Of a DNA stretch of 64,000 bases, positions 12,391 through 22,400 are shown piece after piece. Each line of letters begins with the position of its first letter. Position 1 is the stretch's first letter. The stretch is taken from contig NW_026516687.1 in NCBI RefSeq assembly GCF_025766255.1, positions 248,001 to 312,000 of the forward strand. Reading direction: 5' to 3'. Origin of the DNA: Zychaea mexicana (taxonomy: Eukaryota > Mucoromycota > Mucoromycetes > Mucorales > Lichtheimiaceae). The notes under the pieces were generated by a model. The model was not told the origin of the DNA, made no database searches, and saw only the letters and a list, made by a program, of their open reading frames with translations. A program made the position numbers and the translations under genes.

Positions 12391-13452
12391 TTTTTCTACA
12401 GGTGCATCCCTTTTTCTATAGGTGCATCTAGGGGTCGCAATCTGACCCACGGGTCAAAACCGACCCGTGGGTTGAGGACGGGTCAACGGGTCGGGTTGAT
12501 GCTTTTCTGACCCGTGGGTCGACCCATCCAACCCTTGACCTGACCCGTTGACCCGTCGTGACCCGTGTATACACATAATATGTATGAAGTACTTATATTT
12601 AAGTAGTCAATCTTCTTGTTGGGAAACATCATTAGTTGTCAATATATCTGCTATAGAACTATAGCATAAAACGTACTTAATTCTTTTTATTGTGGGATTA
12701 TACTTTATATTCAACAGTATGGGATAAGTAAGCTATAAGCAATATATATGATACAATGATAGGAGTAAAGAAGTAGCAATAGTGCAATAAGAATATACAA
12801 TAGAGGGTGGCAGTAAGAGACGCGATTTAACAAAAGACAGAAAAGGAATTGAGAAAAGAAAATCGAAGGAAGAAGAAAGAAGTGAAAAGAAAAGGGAAAA
12901 GGGAAAAGGATAAGGGGCATATAGGGAAGTCGATTTTCAACCACACTTTAAATATTATGCTTTCTTTAAAGCATGTGAGCCTAAGCGATTTCTTTTGTGA
13001 TGGCACAGAACCCTTTACCTTTAAGAATAATCACTCAAAACGTAGATGTTGCTAGCACTGCTAGGAATTTGCGTGCCATCATCTTAGAGAGCTATATATA
13101 TATGGAGTTTTGCACTTCCAGTGCTCAAGTTCAGGCTGATTGACACTTCCTTGATCACTACATTAAAATCAATCTTGACCCGTCAACCCGAGTTTTGACC
13201 TGTCGAGTTGAACGGGTCGGGTCGGGTCAGTGTTTTCTTGACCTACGGGTCAACGGGTCAGACCCTTGACCCGACCCGACCCAACCCGTCCAATTGCGAC
13301 CCCTAGGTGCATCCCTTTTTCTATAGCAGCATCCCTTTTTCTATAGCAGCATCCTTTTTTCTATAGCAGCATCCTTTTTTCTATAACTGCATCCCTTTTT
13401 CTATAGCAGCATCCTTTTTTCTACTATTATTTATAGCAGCATTTATTTTTCT
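12380..13452. repeat. Tandem array of a ~20-bp unit, split by a hAT-like element
   Basis: The unit GGTGCATCCCTTTTTCTATA occurs about twice before the hAT-like insert and about seven times after it (13306-13452), with small variants (GCAGCATCC...). The array lies between the 5' end of the LINE relic and the 3' end of the full LINE. Its origin is unknown; it could be an untranslated or monomer region of an older element. Confidence 0.8.
12429..13305. mobile_element. Non-autonomous hAT-like DNA transposon
   Basis: An 877-bp element bounded by a perfect 13-bp terminal inverted repeat, TAGGGGTCGCAAT on the left (12429-12441) and its reverse complement on the right (13293-13305). The flanks carry an 8-bp direct repeat GGTGCATC (12421-12428 and 13306-13313), the size typical of hAT insertions, and the TAGGG start also fits hAT ends. 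Both subterminal regions are packed with GACCCGTGGGTC-like and CGGGTCAACGGGTC motifs, typical transposase-binding subterminal repeats. The interior is AT-rich with no transposase, so it would need a helper element. The caveat is that the 8-bp repeat also belongs to the surrounding 20-bp tandem array. Confidence 0.82.
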
Positions 13453-13487
13453 ATGAGGATAAGTAAGGTAAAGTAAAGGTAACATAA

Positions 13488-13502
13488 GGTAACATGGCCG
13501 AG
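13488..13502 (+). repeat. Left copy of the LINE target-site duplication (tRNA 5' fragment)
   Basis: The 15 bases GGTAACATGGCCGAG are identical to the first 15 bases of the tRNA-Leu gene at 19373-19387. After this point the tRNA sequence stops and LINE 3' sequence begins. Confidence 0.85.
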
Positions 13503-14017
13503 ATGAAAGGGTTTGTTTATTAAAGAGCATGAAGACCCGCGCTCAATGGAGCATATGGTCGCCCTGAAGTGCTTATATACAAATAAATTATGTAACAGTC
13601 TAGGGATATAAAAACCCTGCAAGTTGCCAGGGAAAAAAGTAGTAGGTGGGAAGAGAGTGCAAGCGAAATTCAAAGTAAGTGTAGGAGTGCGCTAAAGAAG
13701 TATAAAATAAAGAAGTTCAGCAGCCTGTGTTTCGATGGTCCGTGCACAGTTGGTTAGTACAATCTGAGTTGAAATACGAGTGTGAGCGTTAGTGTGAGAG
13801 TGTGTGGGGAGAAGGGGGTGTATGCGGGAAAATCTTTTTTTTTTTGTCTTGTTTGACTGTTTTCTTTTTGTCTCTTTTTTTGACTTTTTTCTGTTTTGCG
13901 TTCTTTTTTTTGTTTCTTTGGTTATTTTTGTCTATGGTTCAGTTCTTTTGTTTTTTTTTGTTTTTTTTCTTATTCTCAGTTTTTGTATATTTTTAACATT
14001 ATAACGAAATGCGCTCA

Positions 14018-17000
14018 TTATGAAAAGAGACGATCGACTGTTGCAAGAAGCGTGTCGGGGTCGAGTCGTGGTGGTGGTTCTGGGGACAACCAGTCCAACA
14101 GTTCTTGTCCGAGGTCGTCGGAGTCCGGCCAGTCATCATCCGGGTGGCATGTTCGGTCGATATCCGCCATTACTGCCATGAGCTTTGGCCAGTGGCGTTG
14201 CCAATAGTCGATGATGGTGGGGGAGCGCGGTTTCCGGCGAGGCAGCTTGTTCAACAGAAAGTCGATCGGGTTTGGTTCCGCGTCAGCAGGCACCCCAAGA
14301 CACGACGCCACTTGGAGGCAGTCGATCAGATGATGGCGACTTGTGCGAGTGGTGCCACAAAGGCAAGAAATTGGACGACCTGGTAGCCAACCCATGCGCC
14401 AGCGCAATAGGCGGCTCCTGTCACGGGTTGTCATTGGTAACCAAAGAATGGGATCGATACCGAGGGAGGGACGTGCGGCCTTCAGCAGTTTCCCGCTGTG
14501 CTGATCACTGCGAAGCATCTGCAGGTTTTCCATGCGGTGGGTGCGGATGACAGTGTTGAGTGCGCGTTTATCAGCGTCTTGTGGTGGGTCAGGCAGCTGG
14601 GACCATAGCAGGTTGTGCTTAAGAAGCTTGCACCAAAGATGGTCTTTTGCACGGAGGAGAGGACGAAGCTTGGACAATAGAGCATCGGCAGGCAGGAAGT
14701 GGGCACGGATGAGGAATTTGACGCCAAGGATCTGCACCCGTTCGGCCATAGTTGGTAACCCAGTCATATGACGGAAAACGGTTGTTGAGGAAGTGCGATG
14801 CCCGCCAAAGATCATACGTAAGCATTCATCTTGTGCTGTGTTGAGGGCTTTCGTTTCGTACTTGTAAAAGTTGCAGAGTGCCAAGCCATACTCCATTTTT
14901 GGGCGGATGAACTGTTGGTAGAGGCGGGTAGAAAGGAGACGCGGAAACCCTGAAGGATTGCAACCAATGGTTTTGAGGGTGGACATTGCTGCACGAACCG
15001 AACCCGTATTGCGTTGGATCAGGGCCTTGGTGTCGATTTTCATGCTGGTGTTGAAAGGGACGCCCAGGTATGTGAACTGTTGTTGGGTAATAAGCGGTTG
15101 GCCGTACAAGTGGAGTGGCTGAGAATTTGGTGAGGAGCTATGGGGATACAAGGCAACGCACTTTTCTGGGTTCCATCGATAACCAAGCTGGTAGGAATGT
15201 TCCTCAGCCTTGGCAAGTAAGCGTGGCATTTCTGCAGCGTCGGCCACAAGAGCTACATCATCAGCATACAACAAGCAGTTAACCCACTGCCCACCTACCG
15301 GTCGAAACACAGGCTGAACTGAAGAGGAAACAAAATCATCTGATGGTGATGAAGAAGAAGTAGTAAAAGAAGAAATGTGGGTACGTAGAAAGGCGGGAAG
15401 AGAATTAATGTAGAGGGAATATAAGTGAGGGGACAAAATTGATCCTTGTAGGACACCGGTTGTTGGCTTGAATGAACTGGATTTGACACCAGAGAGAATA
15501 ACCTCTATGGATACCTCATCGAACAGATTCCGGAGGAGACCAAGTAGAGCAGGAGAGGCCACAGGAGCAAGCGCACGCCAAATAATCGCACGATCAACAG
15601 TGTCGTAAGCTGACTTGATGTCAAGGAAAACTAGGACAGGCAATCGGTTACGTCCACCAGCACGGCGGTCTCTTTCGGCAAGCTCTTGTAGACATAGGGC
15701 TTGGTCGAGGGCACTACGTTGCGGACGGAAACCACCTTGGGCTATATCAAGAGGGGGAGAAGCAGCATGAAGACTGTCGGATAAGCAAATTTCCATTATT
15801 TTTTGAAATACTGATGTCAGGCTAATAGGGCGGTAGTTATTGGGCATAGTAGCATCCCCTTTTTTGAATATAGGAATGACTTGTGCTACACGCCATGCTA
15901 CAGGAGTTAATGACCATTTCCAGCAAAGTTGGAACAAAGCAGTTAATGGTGGCAGCAGTTCATTGTGGATCGGTGAGAGCATTTCAGCACGCAGGTGATC
16001 AACACCAGGTGCTTTACGGCGAGCAACAGTTTCAATGGCAGTTTTTACTTGAAGGTGAGTGAACGGGCAATCATCCTCAATTTCATGTGGTCCATGTGCT
16101 GGGAGGGGTGCTTCATCTCGATTTGCTGGTAAGTTGGCACCGGCATATACCATTTCTAGGTGCTGTTTCATGCGTTCGGCTGCGACTTGTGGACCGGCGG
16201 TATCTGTAAAGGTTGGCTGTACTTTACGATTTTGGCGAATATGCCTGATGGATGCGGTGGTCTTTGAGAAGTCATCAGTGGCAAGCTGGTGACAAAAGGT
16301 GCGCCAGGTTTGACGTCGCCGTTTTTGGATCAAGGACTTCATGCGTTTTACTGCTTCTTGGTGCCGGGTGAGCCACACTCCTTTTTGTATACCTGTTGCT
16401 GTGCGACTGCGCTGATAACAATGTTCGCGATGATTGAAGGCCTGCTGCAATTTATCGTTCCAAAACCAGGTGGCCTTTGGAAGTCGCGGAGCTTTTCGAC
16501 CCAAAGTCTCATCCAACGCGTTGTGGATGGCTGTGGTGAGGCTGTTGGCCAGCTGTTCGATATCAGGCTCAACATCAAGGGTTAGTGCATTTTGGAGACT
16601 TTCATGAATACTGCCGACATGATCTTTAAAGTTTTGTTGGTATTCTTGTCGTTTGTTAGTCTCTTGTAATTTGCTGAGGGCCCATAGTTGTCGTGGGTGG
16701 TCGAGGCGGTCGGGAGGTGGAATCGGGGTGGTGAAGGAGAGATGAACTGGTTTATGTGGAGAGCCAAGGTCCTGCTCTGTTGCTATAGTCAAATCCACAT
16801 TATCCAAAGTATTAGTGCTCACAAACAAATCAATGATACTTTGTTCATAGATGTCGGTCCGTTCTCGGAACCGCTCAAAGGTGTTCTCGCCAAAGGTGAG
16901 TTCAGCATTCCAGCAATGCAGTTGTCGTGCACGGATCCAATCACGGAATAGCACACCGCGGCCATTTGTAGTGCTGTCGCCAAGTAGTTGGATATCACGG

Positions 17001-17437
17001 GCGTTGAAATCACCGCATATGATTGTGTTTTGGCAAGTGCTATTAGGATCTAAAGGAAGGGAATGGAGGATTACCATGGCCTCGGTATCAGAGAAAGAGC
17101 GGGAGGGGGGAAGATAGACACAATGGATAAGGAGGTCAATGACCTGGCATGATAATACATAAGGGGATGTGGAAGGGAGTACATTTACGGGGTAGGGGAA
17201 GGAGGGATTGACTAGAAGAGCAACGCCCATTTGACCACGATTATTATTATTAACCGGTTGGCCATATGTGTGATGTTGGATCCAGTCAGTAGGGTAGCGA
17301 TGTGGGGAAAGTAGAAAGGTTTCTGTTAGAAATATTAATGATGAATCTGAAAATAAAGTAGTAATTGGTTGTATGGCCTGACGGACCATACCATTTGCAT
17401 TCCATAATGTTAATCTGATATTATTTGTATTTGTCAT
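14018..17437 (-). CDS. LINE ORF2: endonuclease and reverse transcriptase
   Basis: A single open frame of 1139 residues. The N-terminal endonuclease/exonuclease/phosphatase domain (about 1-250) shows LWNANG, TETFL, IICGDFNARD and GSPHKPV, the last being the usual SDH-type motif with a substitution. The reverse transcriptase (about 480-800) shows NNYRPISLTSVFQKIME, FLDIKSAYDTV, GVLQGSILSPHLY and the catalytic LLYADDVAL. The C-terminus holds a CCHC knuckle, CLCGTTRTSRHHLIDC. These domains nick the target and copy element RNA by target-primed reverse transcription. It starts 5 bases after the ORF1 stop, in another frame, so it probably depends on reinitiation. No internal stop or frameshift is seen; it may be active. 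Confidence 0.93.
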   Translation of the reverse strand: MTNTNNIRLTLWNANGMVRQAIQPITTLFSDSSLIFLTETFLLSPHRYPTDWIQHHTYGQPVNNNNRGQMGVALLVNPSFPYPVNVLPSTSPYVLSCQVIDLLIHCVYLPPSRSFSDTEAMVILHSLPLDPNSTCQNTIICGDFNARDIQLLGDSTTNGRGVLFRDWIRARQLHCWNAELTFGENTFERFRERTDIYEQSIIDLFVSTNTLDNVDLTIATEQDLGSPHKPVHLSFTTPIPPPDRLDHPRQLWALSKLQETNKRQEYQQNFKDHVGSIHESLQNALTLDVEPDIEQLANSLTTAIHNALDETLGRKAPRLPKATWFWNDKLQQAFNHREHCYQRSRTATGIQKGVWLTRHQEAVKRMKSLIQKRRRQTWRTFCHQLATDDFSKTTASIRHIRQNRKVQPTFTDTAGPQVAAERMKQHLEMVYAGANLPANRDEAPLPAHGPHEIEDDCPFTHLQVKTAIETVARRKAPGVDHLRAEMLSPIHNELLPPLTALFQLCWKWSLTPVAWRVAQVIPIFKKGDATMPNNYRPISLTSVFQKIMEICLSDSLHAASPPLDIAQGGFRPQRSALDQALCLQELAERDRRAGGRNRLPVLVFLDIKSAYDTVDRAIIWRALAPVASPALLGLLRNLFDEVSIEVILSGVKSSSFKPTTGVLQGSILSPHLYSLYINSLPAFLRTHISSFTTSSSSPSDDFVSSSVQPVFRPVGGQWVNCLLYADDVALVADAAEMPRLLAKAEEHSYQLGYRWNPEKCVALYPHSSSPNSQPLHLYGQPLITQQQFTYLGVPFNTSMKIDTKALIQRNTGSVRAAMSTLKTIGCNPSGFPRLLSTRLYQQFIRPKMEYGLALCNFYKYETKALNTAQDECLRMIFGGHRTSSTTVFRHMTGLPTMAERVQILGVKFLIRAHFLPADALLSKLRPLLRAKDHLWCKLLKHNLLWSQLPDPPQDADKRALNTVIRTHRMENLQMLRSDQHSGKLLKAARPSLGIDPILWLPMTTRDRSRLLRWRMGWLPGRPISCLCGTTRTSRHHLIDCLQVASCLGVPADAEPNPIDFLLNKLPRRKPRSPTIIDYWQRHWPKLMAVMADIDRTCHPDDDWPDSDDLGQELLDWLSPEPPPRLDPDTLLATVDRLFS

Positions 17438-17442
17438 ATTAA

Positions 17443-19191
17443 TTATTGGGAATCGTTATGAGCGCTGTTAGTTGTTGTGCTGCCACTTTGAGGCTGTTCG
17501 TTACCAATGATCGGGCTATCCGATCTGCTATCACCCATGGGGGCATCACCGTCATCATCAGTGCCTCTGCCAAGCGATTGCAAAGCAGCAATTGCAGCAG
17601 CTTCGGCCTCTGGAGTGGTTTGTCGAGAGCGAGTTGATCCACGGACATCATCATATTCTTCCTGTGTGATCAAATTTTCCAGAAAGAAAGAACGAGCAAC
17701 TGAATACTTTACCGGTGCACGGATAAAACCCAGGGCTTTAAGTATGTGACCATGGTGGACTTCTGTGATTTTCTGTGTACGTTCTTCCACGGTTAGTTCA
17801 GCTAGTTTTGGATCTTTTAGTAGGTTGGGATCCAAGGGATTAAAGTCATCTTTGACATTGACACCGAGCTTGAGCAGGCGAGCTGCTATAGCACCAGCAT
17901 ATTCGTTATGAACCAATAAAGCTGCAGTTTGATGGTCGGGAAAATGGATGTCTAAAACACGCGAATTCTCGATCCGGAGCGTGCGCAAAAGACCACGCAT
18001 GTTGGTGATCGTCATACGATGGCGGCAAGGGATATAGATGAATTGATATCCCTGGTTCGCTGGAACTTCGGTCAAGTGGCGGGCTGCTGCTGCAACTGCA
18101 CGCTTCTTGGGTGCACGGACACCTTTAGCTGCTACTTTGGCGTAGCTAGGGGTAGTTTTTGATGCTGGTAGTGAAGAGGGTTTTTCAGTGCCAGGTGCAT
18201 ATTTGGATGCCTGCGATCCTTGCGGTGCTGGGTCCTCCGAACTGGTGATAGCTGCGTGCTCTTTTTGCTGCGGTTGATGTTGTTGCTGGAGCTTGGCTAT
18301 CTCTGCTCGTGCTGCTTGGAGTTCTTGTGTTAGTGTAGCATTTTCTTTTATTAGTTTGCTGTTTTCGGCAAGGGCCTCTGCCAGCTGTGCGACCACTTTG
18401 TTAGTTTTATCAATACGCTTATGGATGTCCATAACATATTGTGGCATGTTAGGGTGAAGGTGGTCATATTGATCACTATCTTCTCTGGCAGTTTCCGTAG
18501 CAAGGCGTTCAATATGCTCGGCCCAGTTGTTTTCATCAAACTGTTGTTGTTGTTGCTGGGGCACAGGTAGGTCGATATGTTCCTCGTGTTCGGTTTCCAT
18601 TTCAGTAGCAGCTGTAGTTTGTATAGGCTTTTTGGTACTATGCAAAGGAGAGGCGTTCTGTACCCTTGGTTGTTGGCGTTGATACGTACCTGCTTCAAGG
18701 GCTGCAACAGTGAGTGGTTCCAGCATGATGCTATGGGTGAATTTTTTGCGGCATTGCATGCAGTGGAAGGTGGGGGCTGGGGGGTCAAAAGCTGTGTTAA
18801 GGTCAGCGGACATGTTAATGGTACCAAAGTCCTTACATTGTGTGTTCGGGCACACAATATAGGGTTTTCCAGTGGCAAAGTTCTGTTCCACAGTTTTAAT
18901 GAACTCGGGGTTCAAAGGCTGTTTGTAAGGGGCAGCTCCTTTTTTACCAATAGTGCTCGTTACTGCTGTTGTCTTCGTTTTCGGCGCTTTGGTCATTTCG
19001 TTTTGACAATTTTTTACAATTGTTGAGCGCAGAGATGATGTCCGATTCTTTTTGAATGCGGGGATTGTTGATGGCCGCACAGGTATGTGAGATTGGCGCA
19101 ATCGCTTCGGGCGTGATGGAATGGGGGCTGCTGATGCTGAATGGTTTTCGCCAGATGGGGATGAGTGCAATTGCGAAATGTCGCTGGACAC
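17443..19191 (-). CDS. LINE ORF1: nucleic-acid-binding protein
   Basis: An open frame of 582 residues directly upstream of ORF2. It has a basic, low-complexity N-terminus, a zinc-ribbon-like pair (CPNTQC near residue 114 and FHCMQC near 142), a polyglutamine stretch, a coiled coil with a clear heptad (LAEALAENSKLIKENATL, about 275-310), then a basic linker and an RRM-like region (YIPCRHRMTITNMRGLLRTL and following). ORF1 proteins of LINEs bind element RNA as oligomers and act as chaperones. The coiled coil followed by an RNA-binding region fits that role; the cysteine motif ahead of it is less usual. The function is inferred from position and architecture, as sequence similarity between ORF1 proteins is weak. 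Confidence 0.85.
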   Translation of the reverse strand: MSSDISQLHSSPSGENHSASAAPIPSRPKRLRQSHIPVRPSTIPAFKKNRTSSLRSTIVKNCQNEMTKAPKTKTTAVTSTIGKKGAAPYKQPLNPEFIKTVEQNFATGKPYIVCPNTQCKDFGTINMSADLNTAFDPPAPTFHCMQCRKKFTHSIMLEPLTVAALEAGTYQRQQPRVQNASPLHSTKKPIQTTAATEMETEHEEHIDLPVPQQQQQQFDENNWAEHIERLATETAREDSDQYDHLHPNMPQYVMDIHKRIDKTNKVVAQLAEALAENSKLIKENATLTQELQAARAEIAKLQQQHQPQQKEHAAITSSEDPAPQGSQASKYAPGTEKPSSLPASKTTPSYAKVAAKGVRAPKKRAVAAAARHLTEVPANQGYQFIYIPCRHRMTITNMRGLLRTLRIENSRVLDIHFPDHQTAALLVHNEYAGAIAARLLKLGVNVKDDFNPLDPNLLKDPKLAELTVEERTQKITEVHHGHILKALGFIRAPVKYSVARSFFLENLITQEEYDDVRGSTRSRQTTPEAEAAAIAALQSLGRGTDDDGDAPMGDSRSDSPIIGNEQPQSGSTTTNSAHNDSQ

Positions 19192-19372
19192 TTGGCTGTT
19201 AGTGGGCGTGTTGTTGGTACTGTTCGGTGGTATAGGTGTTGAGGGTGCTATTTTTACTGATTTTTGGGGGGTTTTTTTGTAGTTTTCTTAAGAGTTTTGA
19301 GCGAAAATAATAAAAAGTATGTAGGTCACTATCCAAAAAAAGTAATGGAGAGTGGAAGAAGCGTGGTAACAT

Positions 19373-19456
19373 GGTAACATGGCCGAGTTGGTCTAAGGCG
19401 CCAGACTCAAGTTCTGGTCTCGCAAGAGGCGTGAGTTCGAATCTCACTGTTACCAT
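19373..19456 (+). tRNA. tRNA-Leu(CAA)
   Basis: An 84-nt cloverleaf. Acceptor GGTAACA pairs with TGTTACC, the discriminator is A, the A box is TGGCCGAGTTGG, the anticodon stem CCAGA/TCTGG has the loop CTCAAGT with anticodon CAA at 19408-19410, there is a long class-II variable arm, and the T arm GTGAG-TTCGAAT-CTCAC carries the B box. There is no intron. A TTTT terminator lies at 19483-19486. The gene lies immediately next to the 5' end of the LINE, head to head, and its first 15 bases are duplicated at the far LINE end. The gene looks intact and transcribable. Confidence 0.95.
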
Positions 19457-22400
19457 CAGCTGTCGAATTCGACAGTTCAACTTTTCCATAATCTGAGTTT
19501 TTTTCTTTGTTTTTTTTGTTGTGCGCGAACTCTATTATTGTTTATATTCATTCTTTGTCTCCTTTTCATAGCTCTCCGACGATCTTTCCAATATCTTAAT
19601 CCTGACATGCTCATAAGAATAAGCTGTATTTTGTAAAATTGATGCGACTATGCCAGTACAATTAAATAAAACAATTATAATCATTGCAAATCGTATTTGG
19701 CTTGTAGACAGTGGTTCCCTGTTTAATTTCAACCTCAAAGGGGTTTTATAAAGTGTTGAAACTACTGAGGGTTGACACACATGAGCGTGATTCAAGCAGT
19801 ATTATCGCTTGAAGGGGGTGTAGAAAAAAATTGGAAAAACTGAGGGCTTATGATATTCAGAGTGAGATTAAACAGAGAACCACTGTACTAAAATACCGTG
19901 CTACGTTCCCAGCAGCGGTGGGAAAGGAATCACTCCAAAGCTATGTAACGGTCATGAGAACGTTTATTATTATGAAAGCTATGGTATATTTATGCTTTTA
20001 AATATAGCATGACTTTGTGTTTGGCATCGAATCCAAAGAAAAAAAAAGAGTAATAGTAGAATGCCATCCTGATTTCTACGATTGTCAATTTCAAAAGGAA
20101 CTTATTTTAAGGTAGATATTACTATACGCTGGATCTGGCTAGCATCGCAAGATACTGTTGGAGATGCTGGTATGTGTAGAGAGGCAAGAACTGTACTACA
20201 GTGACATGGTATAAAAAGTACAAAATTGCCAAATGTTTCTTGTCTTTTTTTTTTTTTCAAAACTATTTAATAAATACGTCGCTCCTGTACTGTACTGAAA
20301 AACATATATACCTTCGTCTAGAAAGTGGAAGATGTAGTCCTTTTATGTCTGAAGTGTGAGATTCTTCCAAAAACGCATACTGGTTTGAGCTAAGCACTCA
20401 ATAAGCTTAATCTTTTACTCACATAGGAGCGCTGGGTGGTGTATTGCATTCGTATGTGGTGAGTTGACTTAAATGTTTTCGCCACAGGAAAGCCGAGACC
20501 GATATGGGTTAACTGAACATACCCAACCAAGCCCGTATTATGTATCATACACCGTCAACTGTACCAGCTCTATATATTATAATCCGCGAATTCCGTTCTA
20601 TCATCACGGGGTGGATTTATAAAAAGTTTGTAGTTGCTAAGGGTAGAAGTAAAAATAATTTTATATGCATTCTTCTACACCAAAGTCGGCCAACAATGAA
20701 CAGGCACTTGTAAGCAAGTCAATTTTCAACAAAAAAAAATACCCAAAAGCGCGTATGATTTAATTCCTTATTACTCATACCTACATGAGTACTAGAAGAT
20801 TATAGGGATATACGCGAATGTACTTCTTGTAAGCTGTATTCACCATGATACTAATAAAATCTTCACCACGAGCTACATCTGCTGCATCAATAACAGGTAT
20901 GATACGTTTCAGTCGCTCGTCATATTCTCCCTCGAATAGAATAACCGTAACAATCGACAGTCCAAAAGCGAGCTGCTTGCCGATTTGCCCTAGCGGTGTC
21001 ATAGTAATGATATAGATCGACGGATTTATTTAGCTGTTCCTGCACGCAAAAATTTATACTTACTGGGGTCAACAGCAACATTGTACAAGGCAGGGGTGGT
21101 GATGGTGGTATAGTTCTTGAAGACATTATCGCTCAAAATATAAGAGAAAGACTGAAATGACAGTATTCTCGAGAGACGCCATCCTTATCAGAGAACGGTA
21201 GCCCAGCTGTACCAGCAAACATTTATTGTAACAGTGAATTAGCATCTCAGGTTACCATCTTTAGCCTGTGACATCGCGGCGAGAATGAAGGAGGGTGTGC
21301 GCGTCGTTTTTATCTCAGTCAAGTCAGTGTGAGATTGAGAGAAAAAATCCATATGTCTTCAGATCGCCTGTGTTGATGCAAAGACTCTTGGTCTAGTCGA
21401 ACAGTACAGTCAAAAGCACACTCAACGCTCGGGCGACACTTGAAAGCAAACCATCGGAAACTGGCAATGATTCGGCTCATTTGATGGCTTCAGTTGCTGG
21501 CCACATGTTTCTATGGTAGACTTAATCCAGCTGCATAAAGCATAATACAACAACACAGGAACTACTTAATTGAAAATATAAAAAGTAGTTCAGCACAAAC
21601 TTGCATCCCTCTAATATTAAACGTCACCTTACTGAGCGACGCAACATCACGTATAACGTGTACAGCGATATTTATAATTTCGCAACAGTAACGACGTCAA
21701 AGAAATTGATTCGGGTAAATAGAAACACTCTTCAACACTGGAAAGCATGACTACACGCAAGACTGTATTTTCCTTGACGAGGCATCTTTCAACGCCAGCA
21801 TGACCCATATTCCGCTTGTGGCGCACCAGAGTGTATATCATCAATCAAACAATGAGATATAGTTCCAGATCGCTTATGGCAGCTGCCTCTAGTATTGGTC
21901 CCCTTAAGGCATATATAATTTCCACCAAAGGTCGAAAATATAGCCATGACTTTCCGCCGGTTGAAAAAGCGGTTGTAACGCGGCTCAAGGAAGACAGAAT
22001 GGGTCAATGCAAAACGAAATCACGAGTTCACATGTATGCCACCTTACTCACCTCTTTTACACCACACCATTAAGTTTTTCTCCCAAGGCTAAATCAGTTT
22101 ACAGACGCGATCCCTCAAAGGATGATATAGAAAGCGACAGTGTTATTAATGCAGTTAGTAAGAGCTAGAAGACGATAAGAAGGCAATGAGGATGAACCAG
22201 TAGCCAATAATTTACAGCTTACAGTCTAATTCAAACAGATTTATTCACAGAGCTTTTAATGACGGTGGTAGCCGAAGTGACTCTAGGTGACTCTGGGGAC
22301 TGGACTGCGCACTCAGTTGTATATTTCAGTGAGCACTGTAATCATGCTGATAATTTTTAGCTGTATATTCCCGTTTGTCGCTCATTTTTAACTATACTCC

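Larger units (their letters stand above)
13503..19372 (-). mobile_element. Full-length LINE retrotransposon inserted in a tRNA-Leu gene
   Basis: A 5.87-kb element on the minus strand: 5' UTR of about 180 bp (19372-19192), ORF1 (19191-17443), ORF2 (17437-14018) and a 3' UTR of about 515 bp that is A-rich on the sense strand (14000-13810) and ends about 13 bases after an AATAAA (13521-13516). Both ORFs are uninterrupted. The element is flanked by a 15-bp direct repeat that is the 5' end of tRNA-Leu(CAA). There are no LTRs. ORF2 has an apurinic-type endonuclease, a reverse transcriptase and a C-terminal CCHC motif, the layout of L1/Tad-like LINEs. A decayed relative lies nearby at 10810-12390. 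The presence of two intact ORFs and a clean duplication suggests a fairly recent insertion. Confidence 0.9.

Noticed and set aside
12711..12944. Hydrophobic 77-residue frame inside the hAT-like element
   Set aside because: It is the reading of a purine/pyrimidine-biased tract, not a transposase.
12400..13452. CRISPR-like appearance of the regularly repeated 20-bp unit
   Set aside because: Units are directly adjacent with no unique spacers, the genome is eukaryotic, and the interruption is a transposon.
13802..14004. Phe-rich plus-strand frames
   Set aside because: They are the complement of the A-rich 3' UTR of the LINE.
13503..19372. LTR retrotransposon
   Set aside because: No long terminal repeats, no integrase, protease or RNase H/gag layout; endonuclease plus RT and an A-rich 3' end identify a LINE.
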